This document shows, piece after piece, positions 1 to 11,652 of a stretch of 64,000 bases of DNA; the stretch's first letter is position 1, and each line of letters opens with the position of its first letter. The position numbers and the translations under genes are program-made. The notes beneath the pieces were generated by a model, which did not search any database, had not been told where the DNA came from, and saw only the letters and a program-made list of their open reading frames with translations. This DNA is from Tannerellaceae bacterium (lineage in GTDB: Bacteria > Bacteroidota > Bacteroidia > Bacteroidales > Tannerellaceae): the NCBI GenBank assembly GCA_031270665.1, contig JAISXD010000006.1, forward strand, positions 1 through 64,000. Reading direction: 5' to 3'.

Positions 1-155
1 CTTTTAGGAAGAAAGACCCACTTCGCACGCAAATAAGCTTAACTGACAGGGGATAAAATAACAAAATGACAAAAGGACAAAAATACCCAAATGACAAAAA
101 TATAAAAGATACCATACCCTTATATATTAGTTGTAAAACGGGGAAATGGTAAATA

Positions 156-3023
156 CTAAAAATTAATTGAAAAAAGTATTTCTGCCTGAAATTTGCCGTA
201 ATCTATCGGTTGAATCAGACGTACGCCTGTTGTAAGCGGGTAACTCATACGCAGTACATTCCAATCGAAAATAAGATCGCCACCAAATGAACTTTGTGTC
301 GTATAATTTCCTTTTTTTCGGGCTTGGTTGCGAGACAGGTCGTAGAAAAGATTAGTGCGGATTCGGCGGATATACATGAGTTGCCAGATACTTATGTCGG
401 GCGACATAACAGAGAATGCGTAATCGGCCTTGCAAGCTAATTGCTGATAGGTCTGATACAGGTAATTGTATCCGCGGGAGGTATCCAGCAGGCGTTTGGG
501 TATATACAATGCTTTATTGTCTAAATATTGGTACTGGTATCCCAACCGCAGCATGAGGCCGTGGTTTCGGATCAGTCCCGGGCAATATATAGTAAGGCGG
601 GCTGCGTATAAACTTCCGTAATTTTCCGTGTTGAAAGGGGTATTCAAATATTGCAAACGAAATTGGTATCCCCAGCGGGGTAAGATATCGCGCTGAGCCA
701 TTCTGCGGTAATTGTAAAACCGGATTTCAGAAAGTAAATATTGGAAGTTACGCAATTCACGGCTTGTATATTGTTGATATTTATTGTTTGTAAAATAATA
801 ACTTACGGAAGGTTGTATTCCCCGGACAGTGTGATTGCGGGTTAGGTTGAAAGGCAGGTAAACCTGTGCTTCCGCTTCAAGCAGGTTTCGGTTTGTATAA
901 TAACCTTTGGTTATATCATTTCCTTCTTCATTTTTCTCCCAAGCCATTGTAAAGGCTTTTCCACCATAATCTGCATCTAAATTGATGACTGGGAAACAGC
1001 CTGAATAACTAAAAGTCAGTTTACCATGATGATAACCTTTTCTGTAATACCAGCCGGCCTGCCCGATAGCTGTATTCAGGGTGTTTTGGGTCAGTATCAT
1101 AGCGCCCGGTTTCACAATTGTACTCAGGTCGTCGGCGCCTGTATTCATCGCTTCGGTCACATCATAATAGAAGGGGGCCCAACTATGTATTTTAAATGTA
1201 TGCAATCCCTTACGATACGGTTCAGGATTAAAAGCAACAGGCTCCAAATCAGCCGAATCAATGTTAAACTGTTCTTGTGAAGCCAATGTTTTCGCCAGTG
1301 TAAATGGATACGGTTTATCAAAATCGGCCTTTTCCATTAAAAAGCTGTCTACGGATAAGGAGGCAGCCCTGTACCCTTCGACATGGTAATCGGAGAATAG
1401 CAATTGCTTGCCGTCTGGCGAGAATGCCGGGTTAAAGGCTCCGAAGCGTGAAGACGTCAGACGATAGGTTTGTAAATCAGTTATATCTAATGAATAGATA
1501 TTATTCGTTCCGTTAAGCCCCGATTCAAAATAGAAGTTCCCGTTTTGCCATACGGGAGAGGTGATATTAACCGATACTGTTTGTAACAGCTTATCCCATT
1601 GCCCTGTTTTGACATCCAACCGGATCAGGTTTATACCGGTATCATGAACCGCTACCGCTATGATATGTTCGTCTCCGCCAAAAGTCAATTCTTTTACAAA
1701 CGCATTATCCGGTACCGGGTAAGTGTGCAATTCTTTTCCGCTATCTGTATCTAAAAGTACGATTTGGACTTCACCCTCCATGGTGAAACGGGAAACAGCC
1801 GCTATCTGTCCATTACTGTTAACTGAAGGGGTTAGATAACGTTGTTTACCTGAAACCGTTTGGATACGCTTCGTAGTAAAATCATAGTATTTTAATACGG
1901 AATAACTTTCATGTGTCCACCTGAGTCCGGATACTATTTCAGTCCAATAAACCCGGTTATTATTCAGCACAAGCCGGCTGTTTATCGTGCCGATATAGCT
2001 TACCCGTTTTTCTTTTCCGTTTGTAATGCTTACTAACGAATTAATGTCTTGAATACCGGATTTTACCGCAACAATAGTTGAATCATTTATGGCCTGCGGG
2101 TACCTGTACGAAGTATAATTCTTTACCGTTGGCGAAATATACGCGGGGGCGCTATATCCTGTATCCTGCTTATCCCATTCTTCTTTCAGGAAAGCGAATG
2201 TTTGGTTGTAAAGTTGGTCGGTACTTATCTCCGAATGATGTTTGAATGCATTGGAAAACATGGGGATATCAAAAAAATGCGTTACATAACGGCCGGTTGT
2301 CTTATCCCAGATATCGCTTCCGAATGCATGCCGGGCGAACGAGGTAAGGTTGTATCCCAAAGCATAAAAATCGCCGGTATAATCTTTGTACGAACCCAGA
2401 TACCATTTATCAAAAGAGAAAAACCTGTCTCCTTCCAGCATTTGGGCGCGATAGGGCATATTAAATTCCGGCAAGCGCCCTCTTCCTGCGTTCGACATGC
2501 CTGTTTCTATTCCTACCGCATCCCCTTCGAGAAACCAGGTAGGGAGGAAAAAGGCGGCAATGCCGATCGCTTGTTCGCCAATTAAGTAATAAAGCGGTCT
2601 GAACATACCGCTCATTACTTTGCCGGTCTGGAAGGCATGCCTTGATTCGTGTATGACAAGATGCTTATCCCACCTTTGGGGTTCGAGTTTAGATGCCGGC
2701 GTCGTAATCAGTTCCATTCTGCGTGGAGCCCATGCCACCATTCCATTCGGCGACATATTCCCCGGGTGGAGGACAACCGGGTATTTTGCTCTCACCGGCT
2801 TACCGATTGTTTTCTGTATGTGCGGGTACGCATTTTCCAAATAAAGCGCATACCGGTAGGCCATCGAATCAAGCCCTTGCGGATAAATCAGATTATAGTG
2901 TTGAAGTTTGGCAATATTCCATTTAAAACGGGCCGGATCGACGCCATAATTAACAAATTGAGCCTGTGTGCTTACAAAAGTAAACAGACAAATGAAGATA
3001 AGCGTATATTTTGTCGTTTTCAT
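156..3023 (-). CDS. Secreted protein with TolB/WD40-like beta-propeller repeats and C-terminal outer-membrane-like beta-rich region
   Basis: 955-aa ORF, signal peptide MKTTKYTLIFICLFTFVSTQAQ; propeller motif FSPDGKQLLFSDYH; HEXXH-like 'VIHESRHAFQ'; aromatic-rich C-terminus ending in F. Confidence 0.6.
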   Translation of the reverse strand: MKTTKYTLIFICLFTFVSTQAQFVNYGVDPARFKWNIAKLQHYNLIYPQGLDSMAYRYALYLENAYPHIQKTIGKPVRAKYPVVLHPGNMSPNGMVAWAPRRMELITTPASKLEPQRWDKHLVIHESRHAFQTGKVMSGMFRPLYYLIGEQAIGIAAFFLPTWFLEGDAVGIETGMSNAGRGRLPEFNMPYRAQMLEGDRFFSFDKWYLGSYKDYTGDFYALGYNLTSFARHAFGSDIWDKTTGRYVTHFFDIPMFSNAFKHHSEISTDQLYNQTFAFLKEEWDKQDTGYSAPAYISPTVKNYTSYRYPQAINDSTIVAVKSGIQDINSLVSITNGKEKRVSYIGTINSRLVLNNNRVYWTEIVSGLRWTHESYSVLKYYDFTTKRIQTVSGKQRYLTPSVNSNGQIAAVSRFTMEGEVQIVLLDTDSGKELHTYPVPDNAFVKELTFGGDEHIIAVAVHDTGINLIRLDVKTGQWDKLLQTVSVNITSPVWQNGNFYFESGLNGTNNIYSLDITDLQTYRLTSSRFGAFNPAFSPDGKQLLFSDYHVEGYRAASLSVDSFLMEKADFDKPYPFTLAKTLASQEQFNIDSADLEPVAFNPEPYRKGLHTFKIHSWAPFYYDVTEAMNTGADDLSTIVKPGAMILTQNTLNTAIGQAGWYYRKGYHHGKLTFSYSGCFPVINLDADYGGKAFTMAWEKNEEGNDITKGYYTNRNLLEAEAQVYLPFNLTRNHTVRGIQPSVSYYFTNNKYQQYTSRELRNFQYLLSEIRFYNYRRMAQRDILPRWGYQFRLQYLNTPFNTENYGSLYAARLTIYCPGLIRNHGLMLRLGYQYQYLDNKALYIPKRLLDTSRGYNYLYQTYQQLACKADYAFSVMSPDISIWQLMYIRRIRTNLFYDLSRNQARKKGNYTTQSSFGGDLIFDWNVLRMSYPLTTGVRLIQPIDYGKFQAEILFSINF

Positions 3024-3275
3024 TTATTATAGCAATATAATTCTTTCCTGATATAAAATGTTTCTCAAAAAGACAACACAAAGCTATAAAATAAAAGTCT
3101 GATAAAAAAGCGAGTGAAAGCCAAGCGAGGACAACCGATTGAGAATGTGCTGGAAAGTCCTGTATGTTTTTTAACGAGCGATTTTCCGGGTGATTTGGCA
3201 GGAGTTGCTATCTTTGTAGTTAGAATATGACGGTAAAACCCGTTTAGATATGGCATAACATTCGCTATAGATAAT

Positions 3276-3584
3276 ATGGATACAAAGAAAAAGAATCTCA
3301 TGGAAGTATTTCGGGAAGAAGCGCCCGAAGTAGCACAGGCATTCGGCGGATTAATCCAATCCGTCAGCAATATGAAAGCCTTAGAGCCGAAAATAAAGCA
3401 ATTGATATACATTGCTATCCGTGCTTCACAGGGCGAAACGACGGTGGTAATCTCACATGTGCCGATGGCGAAACAGGCAGGCGCTACCCGTGAAGAATTG
3501 AAAAAAGCCATCCTGATGACGACTACCGTTTGCGGCATCATAAGGTATCACAAGTTGCCTGATTCCGGCTTTGGAAGCGTATGA
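3276..3584 (+). CDS. Carboxymuconolactone decarboxylase (AhpD-like) family protein
   Basis: 102 aa; 'LIYIAIRASQG...HVPMAKQAGATREELKKAILMT' is CMD-family-like. Confidence 0.75.
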   Translation: MDTKKKNLMEVFREEAPEVAQAFGGLIQSVSNMKALEPKIKQLIYIAIRASQGETTVVISHVPMAKQAGATREELKKAILMTTTVCGIIRYHKLPDSGFGSV

Positions 3585-3634
3585 TTATGCGGAATAAAAC
3601 AGACGATTGAGTTAAATTCATAAAATATGAAGAT

Positions 3635-4165
3635 ATGGACTTTAAAGAATTGATAAAATTACGTCAAAGTAACCGCGCCTATCAAGACCGGGGCGTTGAG
3701 AAAGAGAAAATTGAGTTGTGCCTTGAGGCAGGCAGGTTGTCGCCGTCGGCAAGCAATACACAAGGTTGGACTTTCGTAACCGTGAACGATGCAGAACTGA
3801 AAAATCGCGTTGCGGAAAACGCTTACCGGATGGGTGGAGCTTTTGTAAAACAGGCGCCGGTAATCATTGTTCTGGTGGCAGAAAAACCTTTGTTTATATC
3901 AAAGTTTGGTTCGGCGCTGCGGAAAATTGATTTCTCTTCGCTTGATATGGGTATTGCCGCCGCACATATTTGTCTGCAAGCCGCCGACCTCGGTCTGGGA
4001 ACATGTATGCTCGAAAGTTTTGACGAGAAGTCGGTAAAAGCACTGCTCAACATTCCGGACAATCGCCGTGTTGCTCTGCTGATTACTCTCGGATACCCGG
4101 CAGATATTCAACGTGAAAAAAAACGGAAAAAGTTTGACGAAGTAGTTCGGTGGAATAAATATTGA
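3635..4165 (+). CDS. Nitroreductase family protein
   Basis: 176 aa; 'LIKLRQSNRAYQDRGVEKEKIELCLEAGRLSPSASNTQGWTFVTV' and 'LGYPAD'. Confidence 0.9.
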   Translation: MDFKELIKLRQSNRAYQDRGVEKEKIELCLEAGRLSPSASNTQGWTFVTVNDAELKNRVAENAYRMGGAFVKQAPVIIVLVAEKPLFISKFGSALRKIDFSSLDMGIAAAHICLQAADLGLGTCMLESFDEKSVKALLNIPDNRRVALLITLGYPADIQREKKRKKFDEVVRWNKY

Positions 4166-4200
4166 AACGATAACAAAAAAGGGATTAGAACATTGCTGGA

Positions 4201-4357
4201 TTGCAGTACCGGTTTTATGATAAAAACGATTTTCCGCTTTTGGAAGACTTGCTTTACGAAGCCATTTTTAGCCCGAAGGTGCAGAACCGCTGTCGCGCGA
4301 CATTATCAATAGGGCTGAAATAGAGATTTATATTCGTGATTTTGGGAAAAGGCGGCG
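4201..4357 (+). pseudogene. GNAT acetyltransferase N-terminal remnant (frameshifted)
   Basis: Frame A: LQYRFYDKNDFPLLEDLLYEAIF; continues in the frame starting at 4272: PEGAEPLSRDIINRAEIEIYIRDFGKRR; catalytic C-terminal part absent. Confidence 0.6.
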
Positions 4358-4498
4358 ATGCTGCTCTATCTCGTCACGAAAAGTCATTCATTTACAGACG
4401 GAAACAAACGCATTGTAGCGTTTCTCTTCTTGTGGTTTTTGACTGTCTTTTCATTGTGGTTGCTATTTATTTATTCTACCTTTGCACCCTGTTATTAA
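4358..4498 (+). pseudogene. Fic/RhuM-type C-terminal fragment with HxFxDGNKR motif
   Basis: MLLYLVTKSHSFTDGNKRIVAFLFLWFL...; Fic signature HSFTDGNKR in a 46-codon fragment. Confidence 0.65.
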
Positions 4499-4553
4499 AC
4501 GATATAGTAATATTACTAATACCGGTATTTTTATAAAAACAACAACTTATATT

Positions 4554-6413
4554 ATGGCAGATTTAAAAGAGAAACTTTTCTCAGAATTCCCTCCGCTCTC
4601 TACGGAAGAATGGATGGCGAAGATTACGGCAGACCTGAAAGGGGCTCCGTTTGAGAAAAAGCTTGTTTGGAGAACAAGCGAAGGATTTAATGTAAATCCT
4701 TTTTATCGTGCAGAAGACATTGAAGGCATGAAGACCACCGTGTCTCTTCCCGGTGAATTCCCTTATGTTCGCGGAACAAGGAAAGACAACGATTGGAAGG
4801 TACGCCAAAACATGGATGTAACCGACGCCAAAGCAGCTAACAAAAAGGCCTTGGATTTACTGCAAAAAGGAGTTACATCATTGGGTTTTCATTTAAAAGG
4901 AAAGGATGTTAACCTCGCCAATGTGGCTGCGTTGCTGGAAGGCATTTATCCGGAAGCCGTTGAATTAAACTTCAAGACTTGCAACAAAAAAGTGGAAGAA
5001 CTGATTGTTATTTTAGGCGATTACCTGAAGAACCGGGGAGCCGATCCTGACAAATGTTTCGGCTCGGTAAGCTACAATCCGTTCAAAAAAACGTTGGTAA
5101 AAGGTTGCGAAGCCGACAATTGGGCAGAGCAGGCTTCGGCTGTCCTTAAAGCGGGAAGAACGCTTCCTTCTTACGAAGTATTAGCCGTTGACGCTTGTTA
5201 TTTAAACGATGCAGGCGCTTATATCACACAGGAATTAGGATATGCTCTGGCTTGGGGAAACGAAATTCTTGCTAAACTTACCGATGCCGGTTTCTCTGTG
5301 GATGAAGTGGCTAAAAAGATAAAATTCAACTTCGGTATCAGTTCGAACTATTTTATGGAGATTGCCAAATTTCGTGCAGCTCGTTGGTTGTGGGCGGAAA
5401 TTGTAGCAGCTTACCATCCTGCTTGTGATTGTGTTTCTAAGATGGCTGTACAGGCGCAAACGTCTAACTGGAACATGACGATATATGACGCACATGTGAA
5501 TTTATTGCGCACACAAACAGAAACCATGTCGGCAGCCATCGCCGGAGTAGACTCTATTACGGTTGCCCCATTTGACGAAGCATATGAAACGCCGGACGAC
5601 TTCTCGGAACGTATTGCGCGCAATCAGCAATTGCTGTTGAAAGAAGAATGTCACTTTGATAAAGTGGCAGACCCGTCTGCCGGTTCTTATTATATTGAAG
5701 TATTGACCAACTCATTGGCTGATGTAGCTTGGAAATTATTCCTCGAAGTAGAAGACAAGGGCGGTTTTTATGCAGTAGCTAAAGCGGGCGACGTTCAACG
5801 CGCCGTGAATGCATCTTCCGCCGCACGAAGGAAAGCAGTGGCTACCCGCCGCGAAATCCTGTTAGGTACGAACCAGTATCCGAACTTTACGGAAACGGCT
5901 GCTTCCAAGATCAAAAGCGATACAGAGGGTAGATGTGGTTGCGGATGTAAAGAAAACGGCGCTATTCCGGTGCTCAACTTCTCCCGTGGGGCTTCCGAAT
6001 TTGAAGCGTTACGCTTAGCTACGGAAAAGAGCGGCAAGACGCCGAAAGTCTTTATGCTTACCATCGGTAACCTGGCGATGCGGTTGGCTCGTTCGCAATT
6101 CTCCAGTAACTTCTTTGCTTGTGCAGGATATAAGGTGATAGATAATTTAGGTTTCGAAACGGTTGAAGCAGGTATAGAGGCAGCCCTTAATGCAGGCGCT
6201 GAAATCATTGTACTTTGTTCAAGCGACGACGAATATGCCGAACTGGCTCCTGCTGCTTATAAGGTATTGGCAGGCAGGGCGGCCTTTGTAGTGGCAGGCG
6301 CTCCCGAATGTATGGACAGCCTGAAAGCTCAGGGAATTACAGAGTTTGTCAATGTGAGGAGTAACGTTCTCGAAACATTGAAAGCCTTCAACGCTAAATT
6401 AGGAATTGCTTAA
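4554..6413 (+). CDS. mutA: Methylmalonyl-CoA mutase small subunit
   Basis: ORF 4482..6413; likely ATG at 4554 ([20 protein letters not shown]); directly upstream of mutB; mutase-domain homology along its length. Confidence 0.93.
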   Translation: MADLKEKLFSEFPPLSTEEWMAKITADLKGAPFEKKLVWRTSEGFNVNPFYRAEDIEGMKTTVSLPGEFPYVRGTRKDNDWKVRQNMDVTDAKAANKKALDLLQKGVTSLGFHLKGKDVNLANVAALLEGIYPEAVELNFKTCNKKVEELIVILGDYLKNRGADPDKCFGSVSYNPFKKTLVKGCEADNWAEQASAVLKAGRTLPSYEVLAVDACYLNDAGAYITQELGYALAWGNEILAKLTDAGFSVDEVAKKIKFNFGISSNYFMEIAKFRAARWLWAEIVAAYHPACDCVSKMAVQAQTSNWNMTIYDAHVNLLRTQTETMSAAIAGVDSITVAPFDEAYETPDDFSERIARNQQLLLKEECHFDKVADPSAGSYYIEVLTNSLADVAWKLFLEVEDKGGFYAVAKAGDVQRAVNASSAARRKAVATRREILLGTNQYPNFTETAASKIKSDTEGRCGCGCKENGAIPVLNFSRGASEFEALRLATEKSGKTPKVFMLTIGNLAMRLARSQFSSNFFACAGYKVIDNLGFETVEAGIEAALNAGAEIIVLCSSDDEYAELAPAAYKVLAGRAAFVVAGAPECMDSLKAQGITEFVNVRSNVLETLKAFNAKLGIA

Positions 6414-6424
6414 GTAGAAGAATT

Positions 6425-8572
6425 ATGAGACCAAATTTTAAGAATATAGATGTGAAGACTGCCGGATTTACTGCAACAAACACAGCAGAGTGGGTAAAAG
6501 CCAACGGCATACAGGCAGACTGGAAAACGCCCGAACATATCGAGGTGAAATCCGTTTATACAAAAGAAGACCTGGAAGGAATGGAACACCTGAATTATGC
6601 TTCCGGCCTGCCTCCTTTCCTTCGCGGTCCTTATAGCGGGATGTATGCGATGCGTCCCTGGACAATCCGTCAGTATGCCGGTTTTTCCACGGCGGAAGAA
6701 TCAAATGCTTTTTATCGCCGCAACTTAGCTTCAGGACAAAAAGGGTTGTCTGTGGCTTTCGACCTGGCTACTCACCGCGGATACGACGCCGACCATGAAC
6801 GTGTAGTAGGCGACGTGGGTAAAGCAGGGGTTTCTATTTGTTCGTTGGAAAACATGAAAGTATTATTTGATGGTATTCCCTTGAGCAAGATGTCTGTTTC
6901 CATGACAATGAACGGCGCAGTGCTTCCCGTACTTGCTTTCTATATCAATGCCGGGCTGGAACAAGGTGCTAAACTGGAAGAAATGGCCGGAACAATCCAG
7001 AACGACATTCTGAAAGAGTTCATGGTGCGTAATACCTATATTTATCCACCTGAATTTTCGATGCGTATCATTGCCGATATCTTTGAATATACTTCACAGA
7101 AAATGCCGAAGTTCAACTCGATCTCTATCTCCGGTTATCATATGCAGGAAGCCGGTGCTACGGCGGATATCGAGATGGCTTATACATTGTGCGATGGTAT
7201 TGAATATCTTCGCGCCGGTATCAACGCCGGAATTGAAGTAGATGCGTTTGCCCCTCGTTTGTCGTTCTTCTGGGCGATTGGGATGAACCACTTTATGGAA
7301 ATTGCCAAGATGCGCGCCGCCCGTATGCTATGGGCGAAGATTGTGAAAGGTTTCGGCGCGAAGAACACGAAGTCTTTGGCGTTGCGTACCCACTGCCAGA
7401 CGTCCGGTTGGTCGCTGACTGAGCAAGACCCCTTTAATAATGTGGGGCGTACCTGTATCGAAGCCATGGCGGCAGCGTTGGGACATACCCAATCACTGCA
7501 TACTAATGCTTTGGATGAAGCGATTGCATTGCCGACGGACTTCTCTGCCCGTATTGCCCGTAACACACAGATATACATACAGGAAGAAACGCAGATATGC
7601 AAAGAGATCGACCCGTGGGCCGGTTCTTACTACGTAGAAACATTAACAAACGAACTGGTACATAAAGGCTGGGAGTTAATACAGGAAGTAGAAGGAATGG
7701 GCGGTATGGCGAAAGCAATAGAAACAGGACTTCCGAAAATGCGTATCGAAGAAGCGGCCGCCCGTACACAGGCTCGTATCGACTCGGGTACGCAGACGAT
7801 TGTTGGCGTGAATAAATACCGCTTGGAAAAGGAAGCCCCGATTGATATTCTTGAAATCGACAATACGGTCGTACGCGAAGAACAAATCAAACGGTTGAAC
7901 GACCTTCGTTCCACCCGTGACGATGAAGCCGTAAAGAAAGCGCTGGCCGAAATTACGGAAAGCGTCCGTACAAAGAAAGGAAACTTACTGGAATTGGCCG
8001 TTAAGGCTGCGGGACTGCGCGCTACCTTAGGAGAAATATCCGATGCGTGCGAAGAAATAGCCGGCCGTTATAAAGCAATAATTAGAACTATATCAGGTGT
8101 GTATTCATCAGAAACAGGTAAAGACCCGGACTTCGTAAGAGCGGCCGAACTGGCAGAGAAGTTTGCCCGAAAAGAAGGCCGCCAACCGCGTATCATGATC
8201 GCTAAGATGGGCCAGGACGGGCACGACCGCGGAGCAAAAGTAGTAGCAACAGGATATGCCGACTGTGGTTTCGACGTAGATATGGGCCCGCTTTTCCAGA
8301 CGCCCGCAGAAGCTGCCCGCCAGGCTGTAGAAAACGATGTGCATGTAATGGGAGTATCTTCTTTAGCCGCCGGGCACAAAACATTGGTTCCGCAGGTAAT
8401 TGAAGAACTGAAGGCGTTAGGCCGTCCCGATATCATCGTAATCGCCGGAGGCGTTATTCCTGCCCAGGATTATGACTTTCTGTATAAAGCAGGTGTAGCT
8501 GCCATCTTTGGACCCGGAACTTCCGTTGCCAAAGCAGCCGTACAGATATTGGAAATCTTGTTAGGGGAGTAA
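6425..8572 (+). CDS. mutB: Methylmalonyl-CoA mutase large subunit
   Basis: 715 aa; '[58 protein letters not shown]'; B12-binding '[31 protein letters not shown]'. Confidence 0.98.
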   Translation: MRPNFKNIDVKTAGFTATNTAEWVKANGIQADWKTPEHIEVKSVYTKEDLEGMEHLNYASGLPPFLRGPYSGMYAMRPWTIRQYAGFSTAEESNAFYRRNLASGQKGLSVAFDLATHRGYDADHERVVGDVGKAGVSICSLENMKVLFDGIPLSKMSVSMTMNGAVLPVLAFYINAGLEQGAKLEEMAGTIQNDILKEFMVRNTYIYPPEFSMRIIADIFEYTSQKMPKFNSISISGYHMQEAGATADIEMAYTLCDGIEYLRAGINAGIEVDAFAPRLSFFWAIGMNHFMEIAKMRAARMLWAKIVKGFGAKNTKSLALRTHCQTSGWSLTEQDPFNNVGRTCIEAMAAALGHTQSLHTNALDEAIALPTDFSARIARNTQIYIQEETQICKEIDPWAGSYYVETLTNELVHKGWELIQEVEGMGGMAKAIETGLPKMRIEEAAARTQARIDSGTQTIVGVNKYRLEKEAPIDILEIDNTVVREEQIKRLNDLRSTRDDEAVKKALAEITESVRTKKGNLLELAVKAAGLRATLGEISDACEEIAGRYKAIIRTISGVYSSETGKDPDFVRAAELAEKFARKEGRQPRIMIAKMGQDGHDRGAKVVATGYADCGFDVDMGPLFQTPAEAARQAVENDVHVMGVSSLAAGHKTLVPQVIEELKALGRPDIIVIAGGVIPAQDYDFLYKAGVAAIFGPGTSVAKAAVQILEILLGE

Positions 8573-8592
8573 TGCCTGAACAAGGATAAAAG

Positions 8593-8627
8593 AAAAAAGC
8601 CATCTGTCCGGATGGCTTTTTTCTTTT
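8593..8627 (+). terminator. Rho-independent-like terminator after mutB
   Basis: AAAAAGCCATC-TGTCCG-GATGGCTTTTTTCTTTT. Confidence 0.8.
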
Positions 8628-8645
8628 AATACCGATAGCCGGCTA

Positions 8646-9917
8646 TCAAAGCCGCCCATCAACGATTTCCCGTTTTAATATGCCTTTCACATCATAAATA
8701 ACAGATGCTTGTTTCATAAAATCCGTAAAAGAGAGATGTTTAAATTCTTCGTGCGCAACGGCTAAAACGGCAGCATCGTATTTTTTGCCGGGTAATTGAT
8801 TGAGAACAGGTATACTATATTCATCCATGGCGTCTTTTACATTCGCCCGGGGATCGTAGATTGTAATATCCGCCTGATATTCTTTTAACGCATTGACAAT
8901 GTCGGCCACTTTGGTATTTCTTATATCCGGGCAATTTTCTTTAAACGTGAAACCAAGTATAAGTATGGATGAATAAATAGGCGAAATACTTTTTTTCAAC
9001 ATTAATTGGATTACCTGGTTTGCCACAAATTCCCCCATGCTATCATTCAGGCGCCTTCCTGCCAGGATTATTCCGGAATGATAGCCATGTTTTTGTGCAC
9101 ATTGCGCTAAATAATAAGGGTCAACGCCTATGCAGTGCCCGCCTACAAGCCCCGGTTTAAAAGGTAAGAAATTCCATTTTGTGCCGGCAGCTTCCAATAC
9201 GTCGTGTGTATCAATATTTAATCTTTCACAAATAATAGACAGTTCGTTTACAAGCGCAATATTAATATCCCGTTGAGCGTTTTCAATCGCTTTTGCCGCT
9301 TCGGCCACCTTTATGGATGGAGCCAGGTGTGTTCCACCCACAATCACGGAGGCATATACTTCATTGATCAATCTCCCTGTTTCAACGGTAGATCCGGAGG
9401 TTACTTTCTTAATTTTCTCTATCGTATGGGTTTTATCCCCGGGGTTGATACGTTCCGGGCTATAGCCGGCGAAAAAGTCTTCATTCAGTTTCAGCCCGGA
9501 TATTCTTTCAATAACAGGAATACACTCCTCTTCCGTAACTCCCGGATATACGGTTGATTCATATACCACGATATCCCCTTTTGACAGAATATACCCGATG
9601 GTTTCGCTGGCTTTATAAAGCGGCGTCATATCAGGCTTATGATTGGAATCAACAGGCGTAGGCACCGTAACGATATAAAAGTTACAGCAACGGATCATCT
9701 CTCTGTCGGTTGTACACATGAAACCATTCCGAATAGCCTCCCGAAGCTGTTCATCATCCACTTCAAATGTCCCATCATGCCCATTCATCAATGAATCTAC
9801 ACGGGATTGATCCAGATCGAAACCAATCGTCTTATATTTGGTAGAGAAAAGGCGCGCTAAAGGTAAGCCTACATACCCCAAACCTATAACCGCTATTTTT
9901 ATATTATTGATTGTCAT
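8646..9917 (-). CDS. Nucleotide sugar dehydrogenase (UDP-sugar dehydrogenase, TviB/WbpO-like)
   Basis: 423 aa; 'KIAVIGLGYVGLPLARLFSTKYKTIGFDLD', 'GGHCIGVDPYYL', 'LGFTFKENCPDIRNTKV'. Confidence 0.93.
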   Translation of the reverse strand: MTINNIKIAVIGLGYVGLPLARLFSTKYKTIGFDLDQSRVDSLMNGHDGTFEVDDEQLREAIRNGFMCTTDREMIRCCNFYIVTVPTPVDSNHKPDMTPLYKASETIGYILSKGDIVVYESTVYPGVTEEECIPVIERISGLKLNEDFFAGYSPERINPGDKTHTIEKIKKVTSGSTVETGRLINEVYASVIVGGTHLAPSIKVAEAAKAIENAQRDINIALVNELSIICERLNIDTHDVLEAAGTKWNFLPFKPGLVGGHCIGVDPYYLAQCAQKHGYHSGIILAGRRLNDSMGEFVANQVIQLMLKKSISPIYSSILILGFTFKENCPDIRNTKVADIVNALKEYQADITIYDPRANVKDAMDEYSIPVLNQLPGKKYDAAVLAVAHEEFKHLSFTDFMKQASVIYDVKGILKREIVDGRL

Positions 9918-9950
9918 AAGGATTAATATAAAGTACTTCCTCTATTCTGC

Positions 9951-11471
9951 CTATTCCCACTCGATGGTTGAAGGGGGTTTGGAACTAATGTCGTAAACTA
10001 CGCGGTTGACGCCTTTTACCTTATTGATGATTTCATTAGACGCTTTGGCTAAGAAATCATAAGGCAACTGCGCCCAATCGGCTGTCATGGCGTCTGTTGA
10101 TGTTACGGCTCTCAGCACAACGGTGTTTTCGTATGTACGTTCGTCGCCCATAACGCCGACAGAGCGGATAGGAAGCAGGATAGCAGCGGCTTGCCATACT
10201 TTATCGTATAAACCCCATTCACGAAGCAACGTGATATAAATATCATCGGCATTTTGAAGAATCTCTACTTTTTCCGGGGTGATATCGCTGATGATACGGA
10301 TACCCAATCCCGGACCGGGGAATGGATGGCGCTCAATTAAATGGGGCATCATGCCTAATTCCATACCCACTTTTCTTACTTCGTCTTTAAACAGCAGGCG
10401 TAAGGGTTCCACTAATTTCAGATGCATCTTTTCGGGCAGGCCTCCTACATTGTGATGGCTCTTGATAACGGTTCCTGTTATGGACAGGGATTCAATAACG
10501 TCAGGATAAATGGTTCCCTGTCCGAGCCATTTGATGTCTTTCAGTTTATGCGCTTCTTCGTCGAAAACGTCTATAAAGCCCTTACCTATAATCTTCCGTT
10601 TTTGTTCCGGGTCGGTTACTCCGGCTAACGCTTGATAGAATTTGTCTTTAGCATTTATTCCGGTAACATTCAGCCCCAGATGTTCGTAGTCTTTCAGCAC
10701 ATTTTCAAATTCGTTCTTCCGGAGCAGGCCGTGGTCAACGAATATACAGGTAAGGTTCTTACCGATGGCTTTGTTTAGCAAGACGGCCGTAACGGATGAA
10801 TCAACGCCTCCGGAAAGGGCCAGGATTACTCTGTCGTCTTTAAGCTGTTCTTTTAGACCGGCAACGGTTAATTCAATAAAGGAAGCCGGCGTCCAGTCTT
10901 TTTTACAACCGCATATATTCAGGAAGTTATTGAGTATCTGCGTACCGTCGGTTGTATGGAATACTTCGGGATGGAACTGTACGCCCCATGTTTGTTCCCC
11001 GTCTATATGGAATGCCGCAGCTTCCACATCGCCTGTACTTGCTATAAGCCGGAATGAGGCGGGTAGTCTGGTAATCGTATCGCCGTGCGACATCCATACC
11101 TGCGAACCGGCATGAACCCCTTTCAGCAACGGATCGTTCATATTTATCTGGGTAAGATGTGTCCGCCCGTATTCCCGCGAATCGGCATTTTCAACATTGC
11201 CCCCGGATGTATAAGCCATGTATTGTGCTCCGTAACAGATACCCAACACCGGATATGTCCCCCGGATAGCGGCCAAGTCTGCTTTAAAAGCCTTGTCGTC
11301 GTATACGGAATAAGGGCTGCCTGAAAGGATAACCCCTTTTATATCTTCGGCGTCGCAGGGAAATTTGTTGTAAGGAACTATTTCGCAATACGTATTTAAC
11401 TCTCTGATTCTTCGACCAATCAATTGAGTTGTTTGCGAACCGAAGTCAAGAATAATTATTTTCTCGTGCAT
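9951..11471 (-). CDS. guaA: GMP synthase (glutamine-hydrolyzing)
   Basis: 506 aa; GATase '[12 protein letters not shown]...LGICYGAQ'; PP-loop '[16 protein letters not shown]'; C-terminus '[14 protein letters not shown]'. Confidence 0.98.
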   Translation of the reverse strand: MHEKIIILDFGSQTTQLIGRRIRELNTYCEIVPYNKFPCDAEDIKGVILSGSPYSVYDDKAFKADLAAIRGTYPVLGICYGAQYMAYTSGGNVENADSREYGRTHLTQINMNDPLLKGVHAGSQVWMSHGDTITRLPASFRLIASTGDVEAAAFHIDGEQTWGVQFHPEVFHTTDGTQILNNFLNICGCKKDWTPASFIELTVAGLKEQLKDDRVILALSGGVDSSVTAVLLNKAIGKNLTCIFVDHGLLRKNEFENVLKDYEHLGLNVTGINAKDKFYQALAGVTDPEQKRKIIGKGFIDVFDEEAHKLKDIKWLGQGTIYPDVIESLSITGTVIKSHHNVGGLPEKMHLKLVEPLRLLFKDEVRKVGMELGMMPHLIERHPFPGPGLGIRIISDITPEKVEILQNADDIYITLLREWGLYDKVWQAAAILLPIRSVGVMGDERTYENTVVLRAVTSTDAMTADWAQLPYDFLAKASNEIINKVKGVNRVVYDISSKPPSTIEWE

Positions 11472-11652
11472 GGAGTTTTAAGTGTTTAATTGAGTGGGTA
11501 AAGTTAGTAATAATATTTTGAAGCGAAAAGGTGTATACTTCATTTACAAACAGTATATGTTAAGACGGTTTTAAAATGTGTAAATGTACGTGAATACTTG
11601 TTCGATGAATTAATTTAACATTACCTTTGCATGTTCATTTAGTTGAAACCAT

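Noticed and set aside
1-155. AAATGACAAAA-like repeats at the left edge
   Set aside because: Short A-rich degenerate copies (2-3), probably AT-rich promoter-region composition.
3065-3541. 158-aa minus-strand ORF
   Set aside because: Mostly antisense to the CMD-family gene; the upstream plus-strand open stretch (…FLTSDFPGDLAGVAIFVV) has no start and I cannot assign it.
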